Below the pieces are notes generated by a model that was given only the letters and a program-made list of their open reading frames with translations, did not search any database and had not been told where the DNA came from. Positions 8,431 through 16,971 of a DNA stretch of 64,000 bases are shown here, one piece after another; positions within the stretch are counted from its first letter, which is position 1; each line of letters opens with the position of its first letter. The position numbers were made by a program, and so were the translations under genes. Location of the stretch: positions 1 to 64,000 of the forward strand of contig NZ_JBKBHX010000003.1 of assembly GCF_046299575.1 (NCBI RefSeq), in the 5' to 3' direction. Source of the DNA: Thermaurantimonas sp046299575. Lineage in GTDB: Bacteria > Bacteroidota > Bacteroidia > Flavobacteriales > Schleiferiaceae.

Positions 8431-10322
8431 TGATTCAACCATTTTAAACGAAATTCTACTTCTTTTTCTGTGATGTTTTCAGAAGGTTCAAGGTAATGCT
8501 CCTGCTCGATGGTGAGCAATACCGCTTTAGCCTTAAGCATTATTTTTTTGTATTTGTTCTTCTTACCAGGGCGATTGATTTCAAAGGTCACAAGGTCACC
8601 TTCTTTGGTATTGTTAAAATAGTTCATTACTGTAGATTCAAAGGTCTCAATGGTTAAGGGCATTCCTTGAATGGAAAGAATTTCATCGCCCTGCTTTAGC
8701 CCTAATGCCTTACCAAACTCATCGAGATCGTCGGTGTCTGACACATAAATTGTTTTGCGCTCATCGTTGTAATTAAGCCTGATGCCGCCAAACGAAGGAA
8801 GGCGTTTTGAATAGGTAGGTTTATAAGTTATTCCAGACAACTTGAGCAATTCCTCAAGCGGCAGAGGTTCAGCAGCATCGAAGTAACGAGCAAAAAACTC
8901 CTTCATCTCCGGAAAAGAGTGCGCAGCAAAGACGTCAAAAAAGTCTTCATCTACAAAGAAAGTATCTCGACCATAGGTTTTCTGAAGTTTGTGGATAACG
9001 TCTCCCAAACCATTCTCTCCATTCGATAAGCTCCTCAACTTTAGATCGAGGCACATGGCCAGCACAGCACCCTTATTATATACATTCAGATATTGGTCTT
9101 CGTACACATCGAGCGCATATTTTGAGCTCGTAGTAATAGGCACATATTTATTAAAATTATCCATAGCCACAATTTTTTCGCGCATCCTTTCCAGAAAGTC
9201 TCTTACGTCGATGAGACCGCTCCTCACTTGAATCAGTTGCGAGGTATACTCCGTGACCCCCTCGTAGAGCCAAAGGTGTTTCGACATCTTCGGATGACTG
9301 AAATCAAAATTGTGCACATATTGACTTCTCAATGTTAAGGGAGTCACGATGTGTAAGAATTCATGCGCCACAATGTCGTTCATGTAACGATAAAACTCCT
9401 CCCCATCAAACTCAGGCATATAGAGCACCGTTGAAGTTTCGTGCTCCAAGGCCCCAAAGCCGGCACCAAAAATGTTTTCAGGAGAGGACAGATAAAGCAA
9501 TACAGTGTAAACATCGGTAGGCAAAATGCCACCCAAATAATCGGCTGCTGCTTCGAAGATCGCTTTCATTTCATCAATGGCTTTTCGGGCGTTTACCTCA
9601 TTATTTGGACTGTATACGGCTACTGAAATGATGGCATTTTTCACACGTACAGAAGCCGTATCGGGCACGGCGTACAAGATTGGATTATCGTGAATTTGAA
9701 AGTAATTCTTGCCCTGAAATACATCTTGATCCTTACCTCTGCTTATTACAGGCAGCGAAGTAGCACCATAGAGATACGAAGGTCTCTTAACCGTAAGGCG
9801 ATACGGCATTTGGTGTTGCCCCTCTACATAACCAATGCTAGTAAACAGATTCATCAAAAAAACAGAATCTTTATAATCAGAGCCTGCCGGCTCAAAAATC
9901 CGCTTGCCTGACTCATCGCTGAAGGTCTCCTTCGCCTTATAGCGAATGGTAGAAAGCTTGCTGCCCGGATAGATTTTCCATTGATTTACACTCGATTTAA
10001 TCACCTGCAGCGGCATACCCTGCGCATCGTAGGCTTGTAAGTCACTCACAAAGCGGCCAAAGTCATATATTTTATAAGTACCCGGCACAATGGCCGGCAT
10101 GCTGTAAATCACCGTATCTTGACGCATCGCCGGTACACGCACCTCTACCGGTATCAGCCCATCCCGGTACTCATATAGCGATATTGTTACATCGTATTGT
10201 CGAATTTCTCGGTTGGTCTCTGGTCTTTTTTGCTGAGTAGTAGTCCTTGAAGGTTTTCCGTTTTGAGCGTGTACCCATCCAAAAATTAACAAAGAACTAA
10301 TTACAAAAAACGATTTTCTCAT
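8427..10322 (-). CDS. M61 family peptidase with PDZ domain
   Basis: 631 aa, secreted (signal peptide ending at VHAQ, residue 20). The family contains glycyl aminopeptidase-like zinc enzymes. An N-terminal beta domain is followed by the gluzincin site HEFLH (320-324) with the third ligand in WLYEGVTEY (E354). A PDZ domain lies at about 515-605, with LKQGDEILSIQGMPL. It heads the minus-strand run M61 - M13 - dxs-like - desaturase - waaA, where neighbours overlap or nearly touch. Substrate unknown. No clear promoter was identified in the 467 bases upstream. Confidence 0.92.
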   Translation of the reverse strand: MRKSFFVISSLLIFGWVHAQNGKPSRTTTQQKRPETNREIRQYDVTISLYEYRDGLIPVEVRVPAMRQDTVIYSMPAIVPGTYKIYDFGRFVSDLQAYDAQGMPLQVIKSSVNQWKIYPGSKLSTIRYKAKETFSDESGKRIFEPAGSDYKDSVFLMNLFTSIGYVEGQHQMPYRLTVKRPSYLYGATSLPVISRGKDQDVFQGKNYFQIHDNPILYAVPDTASVRVKNAIISVAVYSPNNEVNARKAIDEMKAIFEAAADYLGGILPTDVYTVLLYLSSPENIFGAGFGALEHETSTVLYMPEFDGEEFYRYMNDIVAHEFLHIVTPLTLRSQYVHNFDFSHPKMSKHLWLYEGVTEYTSQLIQVRSGLIDVRDFLERMREKIVAMDNFNKYVPITTSSKYALDVYEDQYLNVYNKGAVLAMCLDLKLRSLSNGENGLGDVIHKLQKTYGRDTFFVDEDFFDVFAAHSFPEMKEFFARYFDAAEPLPLEELLKLSGITYKPTYSKRLPSFGGIRLNYNDERKTIYVSDTDDLDEFGKALGLKQGDEILSIQGMPLTIETFESTVMNYFNNTKEGDLVTFEINRPGKKNKYKKIMLKAKAVLLTIEQEHYLEPSENITEKEVEFRLKWLNQ

Positions 10323-10789
10323 AAAGATTCTGCGAAAATTACATGCGGCTAATGTACACTACACAGCCACAATCAACACCACAACCGACTACAAGTCCGT
10401 TTTGTCTTTTCATTTTAATTAAGTGAGCCTATGGTATGAGGCATAATAAAGCCTTCACATCGGTTTGTTCAGACGAGGCTGCGATATCTGACTTTGTAAG
10501 TTGCCAGTCACTTCAGGACATCTTCACTCCCGTGCTTCTGCAGCGCCTTATTCTACTGTAATTCAGCGCTTTCGCGCATGTGATATATCCTACTAGAAAA
10601 CAGTTTTTTTCAACCTTTTTACCACCATGGTCTTTAATCAACAATGAACTTTTCAAGTTTAATTTATGCTTTTTCTTATTTTTTAACCTTGTCACCCTTC
10701 CAGAACATTTCACGATGATTGTAATTTAATGACATCAATCACACAATTTCAAACTACAGCCATCATTAAATTTGCAACTGCAAAGGGAA
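10323..10789. other. Intergenic region without a supportable gene
   Basis: 467 bases between divergent genes, so it should hold the promoters of both the minus-strand peptidase operon and the copper-type cluster. A 66-codon minus-strand frame at 10513-10713 has no start signal, signal peptide or recognisable motif and I do not accept it. I see no tRNA, riboswitch or strong hairpin. Confidence 0.5.
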
Positions 10790-11170
10790 ATGAAGAGAGC
10801 TCTCGTCTATTTTATACAATTCGCACTTATGATGCCCGCACTAATCGGTGCATTTAAGCTTTCTTCTTATTTTTTGGAGCTTGAGAGGTATAAAATTCAA
10901 TGTAAGAATCGAGACAATACAGAAATCATCTGTAATGGATTGTGTAAACTTAGTGAAGAGCTATCGCTTGAAAGTCAAGATAATGAGCCTTCCAAACCCC
11001 TTCTTCCTCCAATTGAAAACATTATCCCTCTTTTTTACTGTACTGAAAATGATTCACTCCTTCCCGAAGTCCCTCTCTTATTTATAAAGAAAACAAACCA
11101 CTATCATTACAAAGCCTTTCTCCCTCAGAACGTCATAAGTAAGCTTGAAAAGCCGCCAACCGTTGGTTGA
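10790..11170 (+). CDS. Small membrane/exported protein with CxnCxGxC motif, copper-cluster associated
   Basis: 126 aa from ATG 10790, preceded by AAAGGGA; a TTG six codons upstream is less likely. One N-terminal hydrophobic segment (about 5-28) is followed by three cysteines, C38, C48 and C52, in the pattern IQC...ICNGLCKL. The rest is charged with a proline-rich middle and one more cysteine. I recognise the pattern as that of small unnamed Bacteroidota proteins found beside metal-uptake or MbnP genes; no function is established. It lies 86 bases upstream of the MbnP-like gene on the same strand. The cysteines suggest thiol or metal (copper) binding on the outer face of the membrane, which is inference. 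Confidence 0.7.
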   Translation: MKRALVYFIQFALMMPALIGAFKLSSYFLELERYKIQCKNRDNTEIICNGLCKLSEELSLESQDNEPSKPLLPPIENIIPLFYCTENDSLLPEVPLLFIKKTNHYHYKAFLPQNVISKLEKPPTVG

Positions 11171-11256
11171 TATTTTCCATGTCTCATTTTGATAGCTTTT
11201 ACATTCACATTCAATCTGCTAAAGGATTTTATTAACCAACAATAACGCATTATATA

Positions 11257-12009
11257 ATGAAAAAACTATTTCTAATTGCCTTGGCGGCTACACTGTTTGC
11301 TTGTACTAAAGAAAACAAAAACGATGAAAATCCGGCTGAACAAACCGGAACAGTTGAAATCAAATTCGAACACGTTTGGGGAGCTAATATGGCACCCTTT
11401 GCCCTTAATCAAGAAATGACCCACCCCTCTGGTCAAAAAATGACCTTTACAACTCTTAAATATTACATTTCTAATATTAAGCTCAAAAAAGCTGACGGCA
11501 CAGAATGGGTACAGCCCGAGAGCTACTATATCGTAGATGCACGTCAAAAGCCAGAAGCCGTAATCTCCATTCCAAAAGTTCCGGTTGGCGACTATGTAGA
11601 AGTAAGTTTCCTCTTAGGCGTTGACAGCCTTCGCAATACCTCAGGTGCTCAGGTGGGGGCTCTTAGTCCTGAACATGGCATGTTCTGGAGCTGGAATACA
11701 GGATATATCTTCATAAAAGCCGAAGGCACCTCTCCCAACTCGCCTACTGGCGATTTCGCCTACCACATCGGCGGATTTTCAGGTCAATTTAATGCAATCC
11801 GCGGCCGAACAATCAACTTTAATGGTGCCACCCTCATGGTGCGCAAAGACGCAGTACCATCCATCCATCTGATGGTAAATGCTGCTAGATTTTGGCATGG
11901 AGGCATTATGCTTGCTGACGTGAGCAAAATTCACGCTCCCGGGCCTATGGCTGTAACAATGGCCACCAATTTTCAAGGCGGAATCACTTTCGACCATATT
12001 CACAACTAA
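11257..12009 (+). CDS. MbnP-like copper-binding lipoprotein
   Basis: 250 aa lipoprotein with lipobox LFAC (C16). It matches the MbnP/CorA-like family: an N-terminal beta region, FTTLKYYISNIKL, LLGVDSLRN and the tryptophan-rich HGMFWSWNTGYIF (W144, W146). In characterised MbnP a tryptophan is oxidised to kynurenine by the di-haem partner MbnH and the product binds Cu(I). Late histidines (FAYHIGG, C-terminal FDHIHN) could be further ligands. The next gene is the MbnH-like enzyme. The family call is firm; copper binding and Trp modification here are inferred. A perfect hairpin follows the gene. Confidence 0.88.
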   Translation: MKKLFLIALAATLFACTKENKNDENPAEQTGTVEIKFEHVWGANMAPFALNQEMTHPSGQKMTFTTLKYYISNIKLKKADGTEWVQPESYYIVDARQKPEAVISIPKVPVGDYVEVSFLLGVDSLRNTSGAQVGALSPEHGMFWSWNTGYIFIKAEGTSPNSPTGDFAYHIGGFSGQFNAIRGRTINFNGATLMVRKDAVPSIHLMVNAARFWHGGIMLADVSKIHAPGPMAVTMATNFQGGITFDHIHN

Positions 12010-12025
12010 TTTTCTCAAGTAATTG

Positions 12026-12062
12026 ATTCGGTTCGGAACACATTTTAAGTTCCGAACCGAAT
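12026..12062 (+). promoter_or_regulatory. Perfect 14-bp hairpin between the MbnP-like and MbnH-like genes
   Basis: Arms 12026-12039 and 12049-12062 are perfectly complementary (ATTCGGTTCGGAAC and its reverse complement) around a 9-base loop. There is no following T run (next bases ATTTAATGAG), so it is not a standard terminator for the plus strand. It ends 18 bases before the next start. Likely roles are partial termination, RNA stabilisation of the upstream message, or a processing site. Confidence 0.75.
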
Positions 12063-12080
12063 ATTTAATGAGTCGTTACT

Positions 12081-13115
12081 ATGAATGTGAAAGTTTTCGT
12101 GCTATTGGCACTACTCATTTTCGTTTCTTGCCAAAAAGACATACTTAAAGACCCTGAACAGAATGAGCTAACCTTAGATATCCCTTCTTACTTCCCCACT
12201 CCTCGATATAAGTTTGAGCAAAATAGACTGACCCGTAATGGTTTTGAACTCGGTCGCAAACTCTTCTACGATCCCATCTTATCAGCTGACAGCAGCATCT
12301 CATGCGGCACCTGTCATGCGCAAGTACACGCCTTTGCCGATCACAATCAGTCCGTAAGCACCGGAGTGTTTGGGCGCATCGGCACCCGTAATGCCCTGCC
12401 GACTTTTAACCTCATCTTCGCTCCCTTTTTTCACTGGGACGGTGGCATTAACCACATCGAGATGCAACCCACAGCCCCGCTGCTCAATCACGATGAAATG
12501 GACATCTCCATGGCCGAAGCACTTCGCAGGTTGCGCAATCATCCTGAGTATCCCGGACTCTTCAAAAAGGTATTTGGAACCTCTGAAATTTCAGCTCGCG
12601 ACTTTTTGTATGCTCTCACGCAGTTTCAAGGGGCAATTATTTCGGCTAATTCTAAATACGACCGCTACCTGCAAGGCAAGGCTCAGCTTACTGCCGACGA
12701 ACTGGCCGGACTTAAACTCTTTGAAAAACACTGTGCCACTTGCCACTCTGGTGCTTTACAAACTGATTATGCTTTCAGAAGCAATGGCTTAGAATGGAAC
12801 GGTAAAGAAGAGGGTCGATATCACATTACGCTCGACTCAGCTGACTTTCAAAAGTTCAGAACACCCTCCTTACGAAATGTTACACTCACCCGGCCGTACA
12901 TGCACGACGGGCGATTTAATTCCTTGCAAGCAGTGCTCGATCACTACGCCGACTTAGGCAAAAACAAACCAGCACCACCTTTCACCGACCCTAAGCTTAA
13001 AAATGGCCTACCTCTCTCAGAAGACGACAAGGAAAAAATAATTACTTTCCTACACACCTTATCAGACTTTAGCCTTTTAGCCAATCCCATGTATTCAGAA
13101 CCTAAAGCAAAATGA
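12081..13115 (+). CDS. MbnH/MauG-like di-haem cytochrome c peroxidase family lipoprotein
   Basis: 344 aa. Lipobox FVSC (C17). Two c-type haem sites, CGTCH (75-79) and CATCH (218-222), in the bacterial cytochrome c peroxidase/MauG fold, with FELGRKLFYDP, RNALPTFN, FFHWDGG and RPYMHDGRF. MauG-type members form high-valent iron and oxidise tryptophan on a partner protein; MbnH does this to MbnP. The adjacent MbnP-like gene makes that role the best guess. Plain peroxidase activity is the alternative. Its stop overlaps the start of the next gene (ATGA), indicating coupling. Confidence 0.9.
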   Translation: MNVKVFVLLALLIFVSCQKDILKDPEQNELTLDIPSYFPTPRYKFEQNRLTRNGFELGRKLFYDPILSADSSISCGTCHAQVHAFADHNQSVSTGVFGRIGTRNALPTFNLIFAPFFHWDGGINHIEMQPTAPLLNHDEMDISMAEALRRLRNHPEYPGLFKKVFGTSEISARDFLYALTQFQGAIISANSKYDRYLQGKAQLTADELAGLKLFEKHCATCHSGALQTDYAFRSNGLEWNGKEEGRYHITLDSADFQKFRTPSLRNVTLTRPYMHDGRFNSLQAVLDHYADLGKNKPAPPFTDPKLKNGLPLSEDDKEKIITFLHTLSDFSLLANPMYSEPKAK

Positions 13116-14041
13116 AATTACGATACAAATTCTTCGCTTTACTAATTGCCCTTTTTACAGTTCCAAAAATTCATCAAGGCTGTGACATATGCGGCTGTGG
13201 CGTGGGTGGCGGCTATCTAGGCGTTCTTCCTCAGTTTCAAAAAAACCTCTTAGGTCTTCGCTACTTACATAGCAGCTTTCACCATCCGGCCACCCTATTA
13301 AATTCTACCGATGGTCAACTCCTCAAGACCGACTTCTATCATTCAGCAGATCTATGGCTTCGCTACTATATGACTGATAAGTTGCAAGTTTTCACTTTTT
13401 TGCCTTACAAAGTGAACGTGAGAAGCTATGAAAATGGTTACAACGAGTGGCTGGCTGGTGTGGGCGATATTCAGCTGAATGCCCTGCACCAAGTAATCAA
13501 TCAAGGCGCTGATCCAACCAAACTTTTGAGACATATTTGGTTTGTAGGCGGTGGAGTTAAACTGCCCACTGGTAAGTATATGCAGCGCGACAGTGGTCGC
13601 CGAATGTTTCCATTGCCTATTCAAGTTGGCTCGGGAGCATGGAGTTTTATATTCCAAAACCTGTATATCCTCCGTTTTAAAAATTTCGGATTTCAAACCG
13701 ATGTTCAATATCGACATCAGCTGGCCAATGAACTTCAATACAGAATGGGAAACGCAGTAGTGGCAAGCGGCTCGGCCTTCTACTGGTGGCAAGTAAGTCC
13801 TCACATAGCCGTCTTACCAATCCTGGGAGGGCAATTCGAATATCTCGAAAAAGACACAGAATATGGTTACACGAAAGAAAATACTGGTGGCAAATACATA
13901 CTTCTAACCACCGGGATGGATGTTTACTATCAAAAATTGATCTTCCAATTCTTTGGCCAATTTCCGGTGGTAAGCCAGTTACAGGAAGCTCAGCCGACGG
14001 TTGGCGCTCGGGTGGGATTAGGGATGGCTTTTTTTTGGTGA
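13112..14041 (+). CDS. Outer-membrane-type protein with N-terminal CDICGCG motif
   Basis: 309 aa. After a signal peptide (about 1-22) the mature protein begins with CDICGCG (C24, C27, C29) and a glycine-rich stretch. The remainder alternates aromatic beta strands and ends in AFFW, as in beta-barrels. I know similar CDICGCG proteins only as unnamed neighbours of MbnP-like genes in Bacteroidota. The start overlaps the MbnH-like stop. A cysteine cluster at the periplasmic N-terminus of a barrel suggests metal capture or passage, probably copper; this is inference. It ends 8 bases from the convergent flavin reductase-like gene. Confidence 0.72.
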   Translation: MKLRYKFFALLIALFTVPKIHQGCDICGCGVGGGYLGVLPQFQKNLLGLRYLHSSFHHPATLLNSTDGQLLKTDFYHSADLWLRYYMTDKLQVFTFLPYKVNVRSYENGYNEWLAGVGDIQLNALHQVINQGADPTKLLRHIWFVGGGVKLPTGKYMQRDSGRRMFPLPIQVGSGAWSFIFQNLYILRFKNFGFQTDVQYRHQLANELQYRMGNAVVASGSAFYWWQVSPHIAVLPILGGQFEYLEKDTEYGYTKENTGGKYILLTTGMDVYYQKLIFQFFGQFPVVSQLQEAQPTVGARVGLGMAFFW

Positions 14042-14049
14042 CTATCTTA

Positions 14050-14655
14050 CTATTGACTCATGCTGACCAAATGCGAAAAGGTATAATAGTCGTTTAATCC
14101 GCTCACAGCCACATGTCCCAATCTTTGATGATCGATGCTGCCGTTATTGCACACGGCAGCATCGTCTTTTATATGCACATCGATGACTTCACCTACCACT
14201 AATTGCGTTTGATTTGCAGCAATAAGGTGCTTTTCAACAAAGCGAAGCAATAATCTCAATGGACTTTCGGCTACTGCCGGCACGTTTGGGTTACAGCCGA
14301 AATACCAAGCCGTAAAACCCAAGATATCGAATTCATCTTCGCACGCTTCGAATTTCTCGGCTGTGCGATGGGCATTATACATCAGCTCTGAAGTAACGGA
14401 GTTAAGTGTATAAAACCCATATTCATAGATATTTTCAAGTGTATGGCGTGGCACGGTATGTGGCCTGAAAATCACACCTAATAATGGTGGAGAGGCTCCG
14501 ATATGGACTAAAGAGTTAAACAGGCCCAGGTTTTTCACTCCATCATTTCTCTGCGTACCGACCATCCAAACCGATCTTACGCCTGAGAGTGTGTTAAAAA
14601 AGTTGATTCTGAAGTATTTGTCTTTGTCTTCTAAATAATCAAATAGAGTTTTCAT
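14050..14655 (-). CDS. Flavin reductase-like (FMN-binding split barrel) protein
   Basis: 201 aa. Flavin reductase-like family: the N-terminal strand reads VWMVGTQRNDGVKNLGLFNSL and is followed by PPLLGVIFRP, the usual FMN-contacting region, then YTLNSVTSELMYNAHRTA. Such proteins reduce FMN with NAD(P)H or hold FMN for another reaction. Last gene of the carotenoid-pterin operon, overlapping the SDR stop by four bases, so its partner may be the pterin or pigment pathway. Substrate unknown. Confidence 0.85.
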   Translation of the reverse strand: MKTLFDYLEDKDKYFRINFFNTLSGVRSVWMVGTQRNDGVKNLGLFNSLVHIGASPPLLGVIFRPHTVPRHTLENIYEYGFYTLNSVTSELMYNAHRTAEKFEACEDEFDILGFTAWYFGCNPNVPAVAESPLRLLLRFVEKHLIAANQTQLVVGEVIDVHIKDDAAVCNNGSIDHQRLGHVAVSGLNDYYTFSHLVSMSQ

Positions 14656-15338
14656 ATTTTCAGCGAACTCATACCACCGTCAATATGCAATATTTGACCA
14701 GTCATCCACGAACTTAAATCAGAGAGCAGCCAAATCACCGCATTTCCTACATCTTCAGGAGTGCCGAAACGCTTTAATGGATGCCGTTGTCGGGCTGAAT
14801 CTTGCTTGGCTTCAGTATTTAGCAATTTAGAGGCTAGTGGAGTATCCGTCAAACTAGGGGCAATAGCATTTACGCGAATAGTAGGAGCAAGCTCAGCCGC
14901 TAAACTCCTTGTAAGGCCTTCAATAGCACCTTTAGCTGATGCTATACCGGCATGAAAAGGCATACCTATTTGCACAGCCACAGTACTAAAAAGCACAACG
15001 GATGCATTGGCGCTCTTCTTTAAAGCAGGAAGACACGCCTGAAGTATTCGAAATGCCCCAAAAAAGTTGATTTCAAACTCTTCTCTCAGCTCAGCATCCA
15101 TTATACGATTAAAAGGTTTCAAATTGATGGTACCAGGGCAATACACGAGCCCGTCTAAAACCTCTGGAAGTTGTGAAATAGATGTCTGACTTGTGACATC
15201 GCAGATTATGTTTTTCACACCGGGTAAATCTGCACTTTTTCGCTGTGCAGCATATACGTTGTTACCACTTTTCAACAGCGATTCTGCCACAAACTTTCCA
15301 ATACCTGATGAGGCTCCTACAACTAATATGTTTTTCAT
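14652..15338 (-). CDS. SDR family protein lacking the catalytic tyrosine
   Basis: 228 aa. Rossmann fold with GASSGIG (8-14), NFFG, Ser118 and RVNAIAPS. In the YxxxK position the sequence reads I-A-S-A-K, so Ile132 replaces the catalytic Tyr while Lys136 stays. The C-terminal TGQILHIDGG is normal for the family. Overlaps folE and the flavin reductase-like gene by four bases on each side. Its place next to folE and a pyruvoyl-tetrahydropterin synthase suggests a sepiapterin reductase-like or dihydropterin reductase role, but without Tyr the mechanism would differ. Comparable Tyr-less SDRs near folE are, to my recollection, seen in other light-regulated loci. Confidence 0.85.
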   Translation of the reverse strand: MKNILVVGASSGIGKFVAESLLKSGNNVYAAQRKSADLPGVKNIICDVTSQTSISQLPEVLDGLVYCPGTINLKPFNRIMDAELREEFEINFFGAFRILQACLPALKKSANASVVLFSTVAVQIGMPFHAGIASAKGAIEGLTRSLAAELAPTIRVNAIAPSLTDTPLASKLLNTEAKQDSARQRHPLKRFGTPEDVGNAVIWLLSDLSSWMTGQILHIDGGMSSLKI

Positions 15339-16078
15339 TTTTTTGCGATGATTGATAGAAATTCCTGTCGCACCAGACTATCTTTAAGAAACTTGCCGCT
15401 GTAGTGAGTAGTCACTGTAGTGCTTTGCGTATCCTCTACCCCGCGTGTCTTTACGCAGAAGTGCTCTGCATCGATATATACAGCCACATCTTCGGTCTGC
15501 AAAACCTTTTTTAGCTCCTCAGCGATTTGCTCCGTAAGTCGCTCTTGCACCTGAGGTCTTTTGGCAAAATAGCGAACTATTCTATTGATCTTACTTAGGC
15601 CAATTACCTTGCCACTGCTGATGTAGGCGACGTGAGCTACCCCAATGATTGGTACCAGGTGGTGTTCACAATACGAATGGACAGTGATATTTTTTTCCAC
15701 CAGCATCTGATTGTACTGATAGGGATTGTCGAAAAGCTGCACTGAGGGTTTACGCGCAGGATGCAAACCGGAAAAAACCTCCTTCACATACATTTTCGCC
15801 ACCCTTCGAGGTGTATCTTTCAAACTGTCGTCTTGCAAATCAAGACCAAGTATGTGGAGAATCTCAGCAAATTTTTCGGCTATCAAATCGATTTTTTCAT
15901 CGTCTGTAAGGTCAAATGCATCAGGCCGTAGGGGCGTTTCCTTGCCAGTACACACGTGATCGTCGCAGCAAGCATCATCTGTGTGTATATGTAGAGCGTG
16001 AGCTGTATTTCCATTCAGATGGGGTACGCCATTACGCTTCTTCTCCTGAGTACTCAACATAATTTCTTGGCGTTTCAT
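15335..16078 (-). CDS. folE: GTP cyclohydrolase I with His/Cys-rich N-terminal extension
   Basis: 247 aa. It converts GTP to 7,8-dihydroneopterin triphosphate. The catalytic core (about 60-245) has the zinc ligands C137 and H140 in HSYCEHH and C208 in EHFCVKTRG, plus GLSKINRIV and QVQERLTEQI. About 50 residues precede the core and include H27, H30, H32, C37, C38, H41 and C43 near DDACCDDHVC. The gene starts inside the pterin synthase gene (47-base overlap; 29 if the ATG at 16060 is used). Folate and tetrahydrobiopterin both begin here; the neighbours favour the latter. Confidence 0.94.
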   Translation of the reverse strand: MKRQEIMLSTQEKKRNGVPHLNGNTAHALHIHTDDACCDDHVCTGKETPLRPDAFDLTDDEKIDLIAEKFAEILHILGLDLQDDSLKDTPRRVAKMYVKEVFSGLHPARKPSVQLFDNPYQYNQMLVEKNITVHSYCEHHLVPIIGVAHVAYISSGKVIGLSKINRIVRYFAKRPQVQERLTEQIAEELKKVLQTEDVAVYIDAEHFCVKTRGVEDTQSTTVTTHYSGKFLKDSLVRQEFLSIIAKK

Positions 16079-16451
16079 AAAGGGTGATTTTGAGTTTTAA
16101 GTTGGGTGAAATATGTGGGCGCAACCAGTCGTAAATGACAATTGCTATATTCTCAGCCGAAGGAATCAGATTCTTAAACTCTTCGACTTGTAAATTGAGA
16201 TTTTTGTGGTCTAACCGGGCTTCTACGTGTTTTTTTATCAATTCGGTTAATTCTTTCATATCCATCACATAACCAGTATCCGGATCAACCGGACCAGTTA
16301 CACTAACGATGAGCTCATAGTTGTGTCCGTGAAAGTACTCATTGTTGCAGAGTCCGAATACTTTCTCGTTTTGTTCACTGTTCCATGCGGGGTTGTGAAG
16401 CCTGTGCGCAGCATTGAAGTGCGCATGCCTTGATACTGTAACCAGCTTCAT
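16032..16451 (-). CDS. 6-pyruvoyl-tetrahydropterin synthase (PTPS-I type)
   Basis: 139 aa. Zinc ligands H16 (AAHRL), H41 and H43 (HGHNY). The catalytic cysteine C35 sits five residues before HGH (CNNEYFHGH), the spacing of tetrahydrobiopterin-type PTPS; QueD enzymes have three. GPVDPDTGYVMDM and LDHKNLN also resemble eukaryotic PTPS. The product would be 6-pyruvoyl-tetrahydropterin. With folE downstream and an SDR next, the set matches the three steps to tetrahydrobiopterin. One base separates it from idi. A QueD role is the main alternative, since queE lies elsewhere in the window. Confidence 0.88.
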   Translation of the reverse strand: MKLVTVSRHAHFNAAHRLHNPAWNSEQNEKVFGLCNNEYFHGHNYELIVSVTGPVDPDTGYVMDMKELTELIKKHVEARLDHKNLNLQVEEFKNLIPSAENIAIVIYDWLRPHISPNLKLKITLYETPRNYVEYSGEEA

Positions 16452-16452
16452 G

Positions 16453-16968
16453 TCAATCTTTTACGTGGGAATAAAAACGGTCGAAGATGATTTTGAACCA
16501 CTCGGTGTAGTTATCTGGATTTTCCTGTAAATCGCGTTTTACCTCATCGAGTGGCATCCATTTGTATTCTGCTACCTCTTTGGTATTTATTTCCGGGTTT
16601 CCGTTAAAATACCCCACAAAAACATGATCGAATTCATGCTCGGTTAGCCCATCGGAGAAATCTGCTCTGTAGACGAAGTCTAATACCTTTTCCAGAGTAC
16701 AATCAAATCCCATTTCTTCTTGCAGACGACGGTGGGCAGCAGCCTCAACATCTTCATCTTTTCGCGGATGGCTGCAACACGTATTGGTCCACAGTCCTCC
16801 GCTGTGATATTTGTCTAATGCTCTGCGTTGTAGCAGCAATTCTTTTTTATCGTTGAGCACAAAGACACTGAAAGCTCGATGTAGCAGGCCTTTCTGATGT
16901 GCTTCCATCTTCTCCATCAGTCCTAGCTCACGGTCGTGAGCATCGACCAGGATAACGTGTTCAGTCAT
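16453..16968 (-). CDS. idi: Isopentenyl-diphosphate delta-isomerase, type 1
   Basis: 171 aa, full length. It interconverts IPP and DMAPP, balancing precursors for carotenoids. Nudix-like fold with the active cysteine C65 in NTCCSHP, EEMGF for metal binding and E112 in EHEFDH. Three bases separate it from crtB upstream. Placing idi inside the crt operon suggests precursor supply is raised together with pigment synthesis. Confidence 0.95.
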   Translation of the reverse strand: MTEHVILVDAHDRELGLMEKMEAHQKGLLHRAFSVFVLNDKKELLLQRRALDKYHSGGLWTNTCCSHPRKDEDVEAAAHRRLQEEMGFDCTLEKVLDFVYRADFSDGLTEHEFDHVFVGYFNGNPEINTKEVAEYKWMPLDEVKRDLQENPDNYTEWFKIIFDRFYSHVKD

Positions 16969-16971
16969 GAT

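Noticed and set aside
10513..10713. 66-codon minus-strand open frame between the peptidase operon and the copper-type cluster
   Set aside because: No signal peptide, domain or start signal; basic and low-complexity composition typical of chance frames.
13352..13804. 150-codon minus-strand frame opposite the CDICGCG gene
   Set aside because: Antisense shadow of a protein with a clear signal peptide and conserved neighbourhood.
16032..16451. QueD (6-carboxytetrahydropterin synthase)
   Set aside because: The cysteine is five residues before HGH, as in tetrahydrobiopterin-type PTPS, rather than three as in QueD; retained only as an alternative.
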